Below, one piece after another: positions 36,766 to 54,444 of a DNA stretch of 64,000 nucleotides. Source of the stretch: Rhabditoides inermis (Eukaryota; Nematoda; Chromadorea; Rhabditida; Rhabditidae). The notes under the pieces are model-generated. The model was not told the origin of the DNA, ran no database searches, and was given only the letters and a program-made list of their open reading frames with translations. The DNA lies in NCBI GenBank assembly GCA_963966185.1, contig CAWZYM010000293.1, positions 1 through 64,000 of the forward strand, written 5' to 3'. The position numbers were made by a program, and so were the translations under genes. The first letter of the stretch is position 1; each line of letters begins with the position of its first letter.

Positions 36766-38108
36766 ATCTCTTGAAAAAACATACTCTCACTCGTAACTGT
36801 CAGCAACTTCGTCAGTTGTCTTCCTCGATTCCTCATATTGTGAAAAATTTAGAAAGTATTAAAATACTCGGCCAATTAGTTCAAACAAGATCGTCTGGTT
36901 ATAAGATGTACGTGAAACGTAACAATTTCAAACTCACTATTTTTTGCAAGTTATAATTCATATGAGCGTCCTGAAAGTCACCGACCTCGACTACGCGGAT
37001 GACATCGCTCTGCTTGGAGAAGACCCTATTAACCTGCAGAAAGCTGTCGACCGTCTCAGTCTCCTCGCCGCCTCGTACGGTCTGACCCTCAGGCCGGACA
37101 AGTGCGAGTCGATGACCATCCCGCGAGGAGTAAAGGAGGAGTTCACTGTCAATGGAGAGAAGATCGCGCAGACCACGAACTTCCGCTACCTCGGTTCGTG
37201 GATTAGCAGCGACGCCGACCTTACTAAGGATGTGGAGGCGCGAATCGCCCAAGCCTGCTCCGCGTTCAATTCGCTGGAAAAGGTTTTGTGGAGATCGAGC
37301 GTCGCCAATCACGTCAAGCTGCGGATCTACCTCACCGCCATCCGACATGCGATGCTCTACGGATCCGGTACTTGGGCTCTCAATAAGAAGCTCGAGGAGA
37401 AGCTGGATACGGCGGAACGCAAATTTTTGCGCCGGATGTTAGGCTACTTCTACCCAAACCGTCGCCACAACTCGCAGTTGTATCGGGATGTAAACAACAT
37501 CTACTCCCGTCTCCTGCGCAAAAAGTCCAAGCTGCCCACCCCCTCGCGGCAAGTGGCGGCAACGAGAGTTCGTCTCTTGGGACACGTGCTGCGACGAGAA
37601 GACCATCGGATTGTGAAGCAAGCTGCGCTCACACTACCGCCGCCGGAGTGGAGAAGAGGCCCAGGAAGGAAACGCGCCACATGGGACGAGAAGCTGAAGG
37701 AGGATGTCGGGCCCACGCCTGCCGTGCGCGCCAAGGTTACCTCGAGAGACACTTCGTTCCGCAGAGCTTGGAACACTCGCAACGGGCAGTGGATGGACGC
37801 TGTCATGGACATGGCACAAGACCGCGTCAAGTGGTCAGAACTGGTTCACGCGATGCTCGCCGGCTAAGGGGCGACAATGCTCCAGATGATCTACGGAGAA
37901 TCGGCCGAGGAGTGAGTGAGTGAGTGATGAGCGTCCTGATGCAGCTGGAATTAGTTAGACAAAGAGTAGTAGGATAAATGAGATAAGTGAAACGTAACTA
38001 TCACATGCATGCTTATTCTTCTTGGCCAGCCTTTCTGCGCTAACCTCCGAGACGTGTAAGGAAGTTTTTTTTCTATAAAATATGGGCACTCTTTCTCAGT
38101 CTTATTGA

Positions 38109-38154
<46 letters not shown>

Positions 38155-40780
38155 CTCCCCTCTCATCAATCCATATTTGCAGGATGTTCGGTCACATCAG
38201 CCACCAGATTGTCACCTTCCTCGACTACACCAACAACGGTAAAAATCAATAATCAGTCAATACTCAGAAAATCGATAATCAATCAATGATCATTCGCAGG
38301 AACGGTGTTCGTGTACGGATTCCTGGCCGAACCGCCGAACATTTGCGGAATGAGTGGAGTATTCGCGTTCACGGTGAGAATGTTTGTTTGCTTGTTTGTT
38401 TGTCTACTTGTTTACTTGTTTGTTTACAGTCCCTCCAAGTGGTCATCTACTTTGGCTCCATCGTCGCGCTCTTGTATCACTACGGCGTCATGCAGGTGAA
38501 TTTCAGTTTTCAAAAAAATCGTATTATTTCACGCTACGTTTCAGAATTTGTATTAGTAACAGCATGACACATCACATTGATTGATAAAATAACATATTCC
38601 TACGTTTTCAAAGTTCTGCTCATGATTATGTAAATAATAACAACTTGATGATGTCATAATCCATAAAGGCGAAACGTCGAATTGAACGCACAATATGAAA
38701 AGACAGTGTGAATGTACTGCGCGGTACATCGGCCTAACATCACATGATGAGTGCTCCGCCTCGTATGAGACTGTCCGAACAATCCAGTCAGGTGGTAGGA
38801 GCCGAAACTGGGTTGTTCACCATCTCTTTCTTATCACACTTTCACTTTCTTTATCTCATCAGTTGTATTGTTCACAAGGGTCATCTACTGCAGGTTGTGC
38901 TGCGGAAGATGGCATGGTTCATGCAGTGGACACTCGGAACCACAGCCACAGAGTCACTCAACGCGTGCGCATGCATATTCCTCGGACAGGTAGCGCAACC
39001 TCTGATATGATTTCTTCAATACGCCCCCTTTAATGGTCATTTACGACAAGCTACCCCAGTAACATCGGCAACACCGTTTCCAGTCCGAGGCTCCGCTGCT
39101 GATCAAGCCATACCTGGAGAGGATGACGGCCTCCGAGCTGCATGCCATCATGTGCAGTGGGTTCTCGTGCATCGCCGGCAGCCTGTTCGCAGCGTACATC
39201 AGCTTCGGAGCCTGTCCCGGGTTGGTCATAAAAGACAAATAAGAGTGTTGGAAACGTATGCGTTGCGTTCCCGTAACTAAAGTTTTTTTTCTATTTTGGT
39301 TCGAAGCGTGTCCCGGGTTGGTGAGAAAGGATCAATCACGTGTTTTGAAGCGTATGTGTTGCGTGGAACGTGGAACACTTGCATAGCGGGGTTGGTAGAT
39401 GAGTTTCGAAAGTCTTACTCTTACATCAGATCTTGGTTGAATTGTGAAATGCTAGTATTATTGTGAGTTTGAGTGGTTCTATACGAACGCGTTTTGAAAC
39501 GCATTGGTTTTATGAGATACAATTTTTATGTGGCTTGCTTTGCAAAGATCTGGGAAACGAATGACAGATTGACAAAAAAAGTAAATGATGTATTTTAAAG
39601 AACATTTTTTGGTATTGTAACCTTCTAGGTACCTTCTCTCATCCACTGTCATGTCAGCGCCGGGATCTCTAGCCTGCTCCAAGCTACTGTATCCAGGTGA
39701 GTCGTGCACTTACAACCGAGACCCTGTCTTCTTCCAGAGACAGAGGAGAGTCAGCTAGCAAGTGTGGACGATTTGGAGCTGCCTGAAAGGTGAGAGGGAG
39801 AGGGAACCGGGAAGAGTAAGAAGGTAGAGAAGGAGGATCCGGATACGAAGTCATGACTTGCAGCGACGAGTCGAACCCTCTGGAGTGTATCTCGAACGGG
39901 GCCGTGTCCGCAGTGGAGCTCGTCATGGCTATCGTCGCCAACCTCATCGTATTCCTCGCTCTTCTCGCATTCATAGATGCGGTGAGTGTGTCTGTCTGTG
40001 ACTGTCTGACGTGTCTGTCCGTCTGTCTGTTGCGGAGAGAAATGTGTCCGTATATTGGTCTGCCTATGACCCTTTTGCGTTTCTTACGCGTTTCTTTATA
40101 CGCTTCATTCCCAGTCCATCTCCATGCGTTTGTCTGACACTTTTCGAACGTGTTTTTTTCCGTGTATTTCCGTTTTCTAACTTATTCCCTAGGTCTTCGA
40201 ATACGCGGGTGATCTGATCGGCCACGAGGGCTGGAGTTTCGAGGTGAGCCGATTATTGATTGATATTGATTAGTTTATTAATAATTTTGTATATTATTCA
40301 CTCAAAATAAAGTTTATGTGAGTGAGCTGACTGAGTTATGAATAATGTTTCTCGATATGTTTCCAATCACTTATGTATTTCGTCTAACTAGATATATAGT
40401 ATATAGTAATTCCTAGTTCTGTCGAATTTCTGACATGACACCGTTGTCAATTGGTCATAAAACAATAAAATACTGGTAAAATACTGGTTACTGGTAATTG
40501 ATGTATTCCCAATAAAGATCATCAATCGATTATTGATCGATCATCGACTTATCGATTTTCAGAAGGCAATGGGTTACGTGTTCTTCCCTCTGGCGTATCT
40601 GATGGGGGTGACGGATGATGCAGACGAGACACTGAGGGTGGCACAGGTGAGAGAGAGAGAGAGAGAGAGAGAAAGAAAGAGAAGAGAGAGGGGAGAGAGA
40701 GGGGAGAGAGAGGGAGAAAGAGAGAAGTAGAGAGAGGGTGGGGAAGAGAGAGAAGGAGAGAGAGAGGGAGAGAGAGCGGA

Positions 40781-40811
<31 letters not shown>

Positions 40812-42207
40812 GTACAACGCTGCACAAGAATTTTTTTTTCAATTATGTTTCACATGCATTATTTCTTCTACAAACAAACGTTTTCAATAACTCCAACTTT
40901 TTATTCGTTCTTAACTGATTCGTAAAATTGCTCATTACCATTCACTCTGCAGTTGCGTATTAACGATGATTACAAAAATGTGTTACCAATTACGTTTCAA
41001 GTACACCTTATATTCTATCAGTCCGTTAGCGTTTAATGAAAGAAAAAATATGAACATTAGCATACTGTGTGTGTTGCAGTTGATGGGCACGAAGACTACC
41101 CTGAACGAGTTCATCGCGTACGAGAGACTCGGCAAGATGGTCGCCGCCAACCCACCAAAGCTCTCCGTGAGTCCCTCTCTCGTTCTTTCACAATCTTTCA
41201 AAACCACCTATGTGTATTCTTTCCCACTACAGTAGTAGTAGTAGGTGGCTGTCAGACCGCTGCAATGAATGTGAAGGAAACACGTGTTCTTGTTGCAGCC
41301 TCGCGCGGCGATGATCGCCACATACGCCCTCTGCGGCTTCTCCAACTTCTCCTCCATTGGAATACAGCTGGGAGTGCTAGGAGGAATGGTAATCAATCAC
41401 TCATCCACACATGTAATCCATCTTTTTCCGTGCTACTCACAAACTGAGTGAAAATGCGAGGTGTGCAACAAATCCGTGTGTATAGCAATCAATGAAAGCG
41501 ACGTGACTCACGTGACCCTTTCACAAAACTTTGATATGGAAATGTTTGTATGGCATACGAAAATGTTTATATCGCAGTTTTTTTATGGCATATGAAAAAG
41601 TTTCTTATCTATGAAAAGTTTTTATCGCATTATTTATGGCGTATTCTCACATCCTTATAGAAATTATTCAAACTCAATTTTTTATCAGAGAATGAATGAA
41701 TTTATTACAGAAAAAATCCTGCAACATGTTCAAGGGAATCATTTCAAAATAGGAGTGATAGAGCAAGAGAGAAGAAGACAGTGGAATTGTTATTGTATCT
41801 ATTAGTATACTTCCAGGCCCCCTCTCGCAAAAAGGTGCTCTCCCGTATAGTCCTCCGCGCACTCATGGCTGGATGCATCAGCTGCTTCTTCACTGCCTGC
41901 GTCGCAGGTGTGCTTTGAATTCCCGCACTTTTTTGAACACATACTCGGCATTAGGAAGCGTACTTTTTTAAATTTTGCGATTTGATGTTATACTTTTCGT
42001 GCATAGTCTACCCAGTTGTGTATTTCGAACAGCTTCACCCTCTCTTTCGCACACCTGTAATTTACTTCGGCGCTGAATTATTCTATTAGACGTTCGCAGA
42101 GCTTGCGCTTTCAATATCCAATTATCGAGAGTGTACAGTTGTGTGATTGCCAGCAGGTGAAGTGTGTATGTGTGTGGAAAGTCCTCGGGATTGCCAGGGA
42201 GGAAATG

Positions 42208-42248
<41 letters not shown>

Positions 42249-42710
42249 ATCTCCATCCCTATCATTGCTATGATGAGGGAGTGACGCAAGCATAGGTCGC
42301 GTCTTCAATACCCCGACTCTGCCATTTGAATACAGTATGTGCATACCGTGGCTATTCAAGCAGAAGAGAGAGAGAGAGGGAGAGAGAGAGAGAGAGAGAG
42401 AGAGGAGTCGAGATACCGTCATTAGCCAACTCCCTCCCCACTCATTAGCACACCCCGTTGACGTATGTCATAATATGGGTACACAATACGCAGATAAACA
42501 ACAATTATCCGGCCTGTACGATTTCTACTGTAAGTGAATCCTGTAATTTCAGGGATTCTGGTGGAGACGCCTCGTCACTGCATGCCTGTCAATATGCAGA
42601 AGGACTGCTTCAACACGACAGCCTATCAAGAGATGATGAAAACGACGCTCGCCCCGCCCTCGCTGATCACGCCCCTTCCGACGAGCTCCGCGCCGCATTT
42701 CGAGTTGTAA
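34625..42710 (+). CDS. Concentrative nucleoside transporter (SLC28/CNT)
   Basis: Sodium- or proton-coupled uptake of nucleosides at the plasma membrane. 22 exons: 34625-34666, 34736-34828, 35122-35212, 35579-35690, 35765-35833, 36191-36247, 36402-36486, 36619-36701, 38183-38238, 38300-38373, 38430-38495, 38894-38989, 39084-39220, 39629-39696, 39738-39789, 39864-39981, 40193-40243, 40563-40646, 41080-41166, 41299-41388, 41817-41907, 42553-42710. Phases agree and give 619 aa, usual for the family. Both CNT nucleoside-site motifs are present: GQSEAPLLIKPYL and MGTKTTLNEFIAYERLG. AEPPNICGMSGVFAF and FGACPGYLLSSTVMSAPG are also conserved. A short acidic cytoplasmic N-terminus precedes many membrane spans, and the C-terminal tail carries an NTT sequon. 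The first intron (69 nt) is in frame and might be retained. An upstream frame could extend the N-terminus. AATAAA is at 42847. Confidence 0.93.
35870..36185. repeat. Degenerate ~60-bp tandem repeat in transporter intron
   Basis: Four to five imperfect copies of a unit around GTTCCCTTAGGATTACG followed by ATAGGAGAATAATTTGATC, at about 35885, 35925, 35975, 36015 and 36150. An unrelated ~110-bp insert lies before the last copy. The repeat fills the intron between exons 5 and 6. Similar smaller duplication (the word GTGTCCCGGGTTGGT, 39213 and 39307) occurs after exon 13. Confidence 0.7.
36962..37939 (+). mobile_element. 5'-truncated RTE-like retrotransposon with target-site duplication
   Basis: A ~0.9-kb 3' fragment of a non-LTR element in the intron between exons 8 and 9 of the nucleoside transporter, same orientation as the gene. 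It begins inside the reverse transcriptase just before LDYADDIALLGE and reads through FRYLGSWISSDADL, ERKFLRRMLGYF, RVRLLGHVLRREDHR and GRKRATWDEKLKED to a stop at 37865-37867, then ends in a GAGT repeat. The 13-bp ATGAGCGTCCTGA at 36962-36974 recurs at 37927-37939. This is a target-site duplication of target-primed insertion, with the 5' copy overlapping the element's first codons. Confidence 0.88.
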
Positions 42711-42852
42711 AATTGAATGGGGAGAGGAGAGAGGAAATACATTGTACAAAGCTTTATGAGAGTATTCCTATACTGTAGCCTTCTTACGATGCCTTGTTCT
42801 CACAACGATCCACACGTTGGGTGGGTGTAATTGTATTTGCAATATAAATAAA

Positions 42853-44110
42853 ACTGTATGCGCAGAGTGTTTTGTGGTGAGTAGTGTCCCGTTGTGCGGT
42901 CCCTGTATGTGTGTGGTAGATCCTGTCGTTTCCCACGTGTATTTATGAATTCTCAACGACGCCATCAATTTCTTCCGTGCACCTTGCCTTGCGTACACGA
43001 TAAATGTGCGCGAGAGAGCGATGAGAGAAGCAGAGCCGCGGTGGTCCTTCCATCCAGGCAGGGTGGCATATTTTATATGCCGACCCGCGTGCTACTGATA
43101 TCAACACAGAGACGCTCGCTCGCAATTCCTGGCGATTGAAAAGTCTACGCGGCAAGAGCCCACAATTTGTCTCGCGCGTGTGTTACGTGCCGGCGCTTCG
43201 ATGAAAAGTGCACACAGTTGATTGTGTGTCATCGAATAATTGCCGCCGTCGTCTTTGGCGGGGCAGCGCCGTGGGTAATTGCTAATTAGAGGGAGCCGGG
43301 GATTAATCGGGGGCTGGGTGGGTGGCTGGCTGCGTTCGGCTTCCGGCCGCCGCCCCGAATGTTGTGTTGCGTGCGTAAGCCGCGCGGATGATGTCTATTC
43401 TCGGACCGACGGCGTGGCGCGACTGCCTTTTTCCTCTCTCCTCTCTCTATCTCGCCTCGGATGGCAGAAAATAACCCCACGACGCTCCTCTCTCTCCCAC
43501 TAGCCAGCCGGCTGGAACCACCGCAGCAGAGACGCAGACCCCGCGTTGTAAAATCAACCCGGCCCGCCACTAACTACAAACTAAACTCGCTGCGATTTGG
43601 TGCACGTGTAGTTCGGGAACAGTGCTGGAGGGAAGAGCCAGCCGGAGAGAGCTATTGGTGTTGCGGGGCTTTCTACGTGTGGTGTGTGTGCAATGGCGTT
43701 GGTGTTGTGTGTGTACGGTAGCCAGTAGGGCTGGGATAAGTGGGGAGGGGCATGGAGGAGGGCAGACAGACAGAGAGAGGCAGGCAGGCAGGGTTGTGCG
43801 CGGCGGTCGCGGCGCGGCGATCGATGGGAGGCGCGTCGCGGCCTGCCTGCAGCCACCACCATTCCCCTCTCTCTCTCTCGTCTCTCTCCCGCTCTGTGTC
43901 TCGCACGCAGTCGGCAGTGCCCCTCTTTGCACAGTCCTCGCTTCCCTCCCGTCCCCGTAGCCATTGCTATCTCTCTATCAACACTGTATGGACAGATCGT
44001 GACGAGCGCCCCCGCCTCTGACGTCGTCCTACCAGCCATCTGCCACTCCCGGAGTAGTGTTTGTGTGTGTGAGACGCGCGCCACAAGGACGCCAGTAGCG
44101 CCGCCGCTGT
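42853..44110. promoter_or_regulatory. Intergenic region and gpb-1 5' leader
   Basis: About 1.25 kb between the transporter polyadenylation signal and the gpb-1 start codon, GC-rich from 43250 on. It probably holds the gpb-1 promoter and 5' UTR. No TATA box or clear trans-splice acceptor is visible close to the ATG. Open frames here on both strands have no recognisable sequence. Confidence 0.4.
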
Positions 44111-44114
44111 CACC

Positions 44115-50093
<5,979 letters not shown>

Positions 50094-51039
50094 GCACGAA
50101 TCACGTTCATACATTACACATAGAGTACAGGCAGACTGGACTGCGTTGGTCTCTCGCTTGCTCCCTCCTCCCTCTCCTCCTCTTCTCTCCCTTCACCGTC
50201 TCTCTCTCTCTCTATTTATTGTTATCATTCACGATGATATTGATTGGTGTGTCGGATTGGTGTGATCGGCTGAGGTCTGGGTATCGATTGGTTGCGGATC
50301 GATTCGCGGCTCAGTTGTGAGGACCGTCGGCCCGTCTTGTCTCTTGTCTCTTCTCTGCCCCTCCCACCGAGGCCACACCCCTTATAACACACATACACAC
50401 ACTGCAAACCCCTTTTGTTCCATACAGCGCGACTATATACTTTAATATTATTGATATTGATTTTATTTATCGACTATGTACCATCCCCTTCTCTCTCATC
50501 TCTCACACACAACAGTTTTTTCATGTTATTATTTTTTGTCATAAAAGTGGAATGCTTTTGTCGAATTGACACTCATTATTATACCCGTAATGTTACTGCG
50601 ATGATATGATTTTCTTATTGACTTTCTTCGTTTTTAATTTGTAATAATATGGATGAATTTGAAGCGTCTCATGTGGTTGAATTTGGAGGGAATATTTTTT
50701 GCATGATTTTTTTTGTTGTCACGTGGTTGGTCGATTATAGAAAAGTATGTAGTTGGATTGGAGGCAAATGTGTTTTACCTTTTGAAGTTGCGTTGTTTGA
50801 CTTGCCAGTTCGAAAGAAGTTTCAAGTTTCAATTGAGAGTCTGGTCTTTTGGATGTGAGAGATTAGATGGGTGATTATCATATCATGGCTATCATCCGTT
50901 CAGTCTGGGAACATGTTGGCTGACTCATCCGGGGGTGGGATCCAGAATATCCCCTATCGATCCATCCCTAGACGGTGTCAGTTGCAAATCGCCTGTTCAC
51001 TGCGTCACACGGTTGTCTGTGCTATTATTTCGTTGCACG
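50094..51039. other. gpb-1 3' region and spacer
   Basis: About 0.95 kb. The first part is the gpb-1 3' UTR. No canonical AATAAA is obvious; ATAAAA at 50541 is a possible variant signal. No supported gene is seen. A 69-codon frame at 50649-50858 has one hydrophobic stretch but no other support. Confidence 0.4.
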
Positions 51040-54000
51040 ATGCTGCGTATTCTTTCAATTACTCTACTACTAGTGTCAACAGCGTTTCCGTCGGTCGATA
51101 TAGACTACGTGAGTTTTGAATTTGTACAAATTGGGCCTTTTAGAAGAGAAGACGATATCACCGCGAACGGTATTTTTCAATGAAATGGAACGTGGATAAT
51201 GGAGCTGACCGTTTACCCATAAATCCAGTACTATGAATAAGTGCAAGAAATGAAATGCCAACAAGTGGCTTAGTTCTTGATTGTCGGAAATGCTGCTGGC
51301 AAACTTCGAAGATCATGGTCATGGAAGTGTATATGAATACGTGACGCATTGATTCATTTTTTCCTGCTATAATAATTATGATAAATGCAACATGGATGTA
51401 AATCGTAACCACTAAACTTATTCGAGATAGATATTCTGTAGTCTGTATACAGTATACAGTACAGTACACTGGATGGATGTGTTCAGGAGCTGGATCTGGA
51501 ATGCCGGGCTACCGGCTACCAGATTACCCGTATTTCTAGTACAGAGGTGGCCAGTCAAACGGCCCTTTGCGGCCGATTTGGCGCAAATCGGCTAAAACGG
51601 CTGCAAAGCTCCTTTCTCGGGTCTCCGTTAAGCTACAGAGTTCTAGTTTAGCGGAATCGAACGCTCTTCGAGTGATCTATCGGACTGTATAGTTGGTTCC
51701 AGTTGAAAAAAATCGAAAAGCCGCTTTCACACCCCTGATTTTGACCCCTTCTGAGCGGACACTACTGTATGTTTCATATTATTATGATCGTGTTGTCATA
51801 TTCAGATATAACGATTCCGGATAAACGATTGATTGATTAATTAGATGATTGATTGATTGATTGAACGATTGATTGATTGATTGACTGAGCGGTCGGCGAG
51901 ACTGACATTTGCATATCCACCATGTCCGTATCCACTGTTCCGTTCATCAATGATAGGGGTGTGAAAGAAGGCTTTTTTGCTGGAACCAACTATACAGTCC
52001 AATAGATTACTCGAAGAGCGTTCGATTCCGCTAAACTAGAACTCTGTAGCTCAACGAAGACCCGAGAAAGGAGCTTTGCAGCCGTTTTAGCCGATTTGCG
52101 CCAAATCGGCCGCAAAGGGCCGTTTGACTGGCCACCTCTGTACTTTGGATTTACGTAATGGAATGCCGAAAGTGACCCTTTTGTCGGCTATGCAAACAAA
52201 ATAATTTTTAAGTAAAGTGACACAGTGTTGTAAATGAACTGAAATTTCGAGAGTACACTGTATTGGAAACGTTCATTGAGGCGCTGGAATGCCGGGCCGG
52301 CTTCCGCGTGTCTGCCATCCGTCGAATGAAGACCTACTACAACTACGCGCAGCTGGGCAGCATTGCGGTGGGTGTTCCATTGAAACACGATGTCGACACA
52401 GTGACTGTCACTCGCTCTATCAAGAATCAGTAGCACCGTCTTCTAGTCTGAAAAAACTGCGAAGACAGAAGAGAGAAGAGACTGATCAATAATAGTCCTG
52501 TATTTTAATGGTTACATACAAAATACTTGAAGATCGAGTGCGAGCAGATGGCGAATCCGGAGACTGTGCGGTGCGACAAGTCGAGCAGCATACCACAGTG
52601 CAGCGGCACACTGGAGGGTGAGTTCTTCGCGTCCTTCTCGCTCGTCTTCCTTTCTGTCCACCTCTGTTCCTCTCGTACTCTTGTCCTATAGCTATTCCTT
52701 GTCCCTGTCATCGTTTCTTCTCCCGTACCGCATGTTGCAGGCTGTTCCGGCAGCGAGTGGCTGGGCGGCTACCACGCCTACCTTCTCGAGAACAAGACAC
52801 AGGCCGTCATGTGAGTACTGTAACAGCGTAGGTGTAACCTCGAGATACGAAGTACGAACTACTGTACCGTATAATGAACACCGTAACTGTGCTGTTCAAT
52901 CAATCAATCAATCATTTATCTAGAATCGCTATATCCTGACTATACAACAAGTGCATACGGTACACCACAAGGGCTAAGCGCTGGGAGAAACACAGTTTAG
53001 CGGTAGGGTCGAAGGTCGAAAGTCGATATTAGATCAATATTCAGTCGATAATCATTCGATTTCCTTTCCATAATCCATTAGAATTAGATACCATTATAGA
53101 CGATAGCGGAGCTCCGGGTGTTCCTTTTCTTCCATTATAAATATAATCCACAATAGTAACTCCGCGGGCTAGGAAGACAGCGTTCTCATGAGCTATTCCC
53201 CGCCTTGCTCAAGGGTACTGGGGGAAGATCATTTCGACCCGACCGCGCGATGCGAGAGAGGAAGAAATGTCTCGTCCCAGAAACTGTGCTGTTACTGGGA
53301 TGAATGAGAGGGTACCGTAATCTACTACCCCTTGTTCCCTTGTACTTTCTTTCACAGTCTGGACCCGATCTGCTGCTCGTCTCCCTCGGTCCGCATCGAC
53401 CCCTCCTCCTGCATCAACGACCAGATCAACACGGCCGGGGTGAGAGAGGAAGAGGCAATCGTGGCGGGACCCAGAAGTAACGGGACATTAGACGCAGACT
53501 ATCGTGGCGAGACCCGAACCTGGTTTGAATATTTTTGTTCAGGAAGACTTTTCTCACTCGATCGTCTCCGACTTGGTGTACAGAGGGATGCAGTGCTGGC
53601 ATCAGTACGACCAGAATAAGACTCTGGTGGGAGAGAGAGAGAGAGAGCGAGAGAGAGAGAGAGAGAGAAGAGAGAGAGGGATAGAGCGAGAGAGAGACGT
53701 TTTCCCCAGGTGGATCTGATCTGGAAGAACGAGGTGTGCTCCTTCGTCTCCGACTCCCACCCACATGATCACTGTGCGTTTTTTTGTTTGTGTATTCGAG
53801 TACAAGTTGTCAGTACAACCCTTTCTCCCACATGCCTCCCAACTACTCTTCACTTCACTCATGATCCCGAACTGTCTTTTTCAAAGTGACCACCCATATT
53901 TTTTGCAGCCTACTGCGAGGAGTGCCATTGCGAGTGCGGCATCCCACAGTGCAGGTATTATTGTTCGATTGGCAATCGTGGCGGGACCCAGAATAATAAT

Positions 54001-54240
54001 GGATAATATTGTTAGATTGATTGTATCATTACCGAAACGTCTCACCACAACCACCCTCCCTGAAATTGGGACAACACATACACGACTGGCAATAATCAAA
54101 TGCCAAAAAAAGGATTGTCTCGGAAAAAGTCAACATATTGCAGCACGGGTCTCTCTCCCGTGAAGATCACTCACAAGAAGAGACTGCCGCCCTGCGGATG
54201 CGACTGCGAATGCGCCTACAAGTGCCTCAAGCTACAGTAG
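51040..54240 (+). CDS. Secreted cysteine-rich protein, family unknown
   Basis: Nine exons: 51040-51108, 52281-52367, 52533-52617, 52741-52810, 53358-53439, 53543-53626, 53710-53773, 53909-53954 and 54144-54240. Phases agree and give 227 aa. The start is MLRILSITLLLVSTAFPSVD, a clear signal peptide with no later membrane span, so the product is extracellular. Cysteines are frequent: LECRAG, CEQMANPETVRC, PQCSG, PICCSSPS, GMQCWHQYD, YCEECHCECGIPQC and, at the end, CGCDCECAYKC. The two CxCxC clusters suggest metal binding or dense disulphides (inference). I do not recognise the family. The acceptors of exons 2 and 3 (ATTGAG, TTGAAG) are weak, so those boundaries may be a few codons off. The next gene starts 205 bp downstream in the same direction. 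Confidence 0.75.
51487..51539 (+). pseudogene. Relic duplicate of exon 2
   Basis: After a good TTCAG acceptor the sequence reads ELDLECRATGYQITRIS, paralogous to ALECRAGFRVSAIRR in exon 2 (52281). It is in phase with exon 1 but runs straight into a MITE at 51542 and has no donor. Either an older version of exon 2 was cut by the MITE or an exon was duplicated and then decayed. Confidence 0.45.
51542..52140. mobile_element. 599-bp MITE with ~0.2-kb inverted repeats
   Basis: Termini are CAGAGGTGGCCAGTC and its complement, flanked by TA on both sides (51540-51541, 52141-52142), as for Tc1/mariner-type elements. Arms of about 190-200 bp (51542 to about 51745 and about 51950-52140) are similar but not identical. 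The centre holds GATT repeats and no coding sequence. It lies in the first intron of the cysteine-rich gene, directly against the relic exon at 51487. Confidence 0.85.
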
Positions 54241-54410
54241 ACAGTGGAACTGTAGTTGTCTTTCCGGTTACGGTAGATAGATATGGACGGTGCTACTGTA
54301 TTTGTAAATACCTGATGCGCAATGAATTCATTCGATTGTTTTGACTCATTTCGTTGATTGGGTGAATTGGGATTTGCATGTGTTCTCTTCAGTCTTCTCT
54401 CGCTCGCTCC

Positions 54411-54420
54411 CTTCCCTCAG
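54411..54420 (+). promoter_or_regulatory. Probable trans-splice acceptor
   Basis: CTTCCCTCAG lies 24 nt before the start codon of the pseudophosphatase gene and about 180 nt after the stop of the previous gene. This is the layout expected for a downstream operon gene that receives a spliced leader. Confidence 0.4.
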
Positions 54421-54444
54421 TCATTTCCCCCCTCCGACCCATCC

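Noticed and set aside
50649..50858. 69-codon frame downstream of gpb-1
   Set aside because: No start context, no splice support and no family; it is probably 3' flank.
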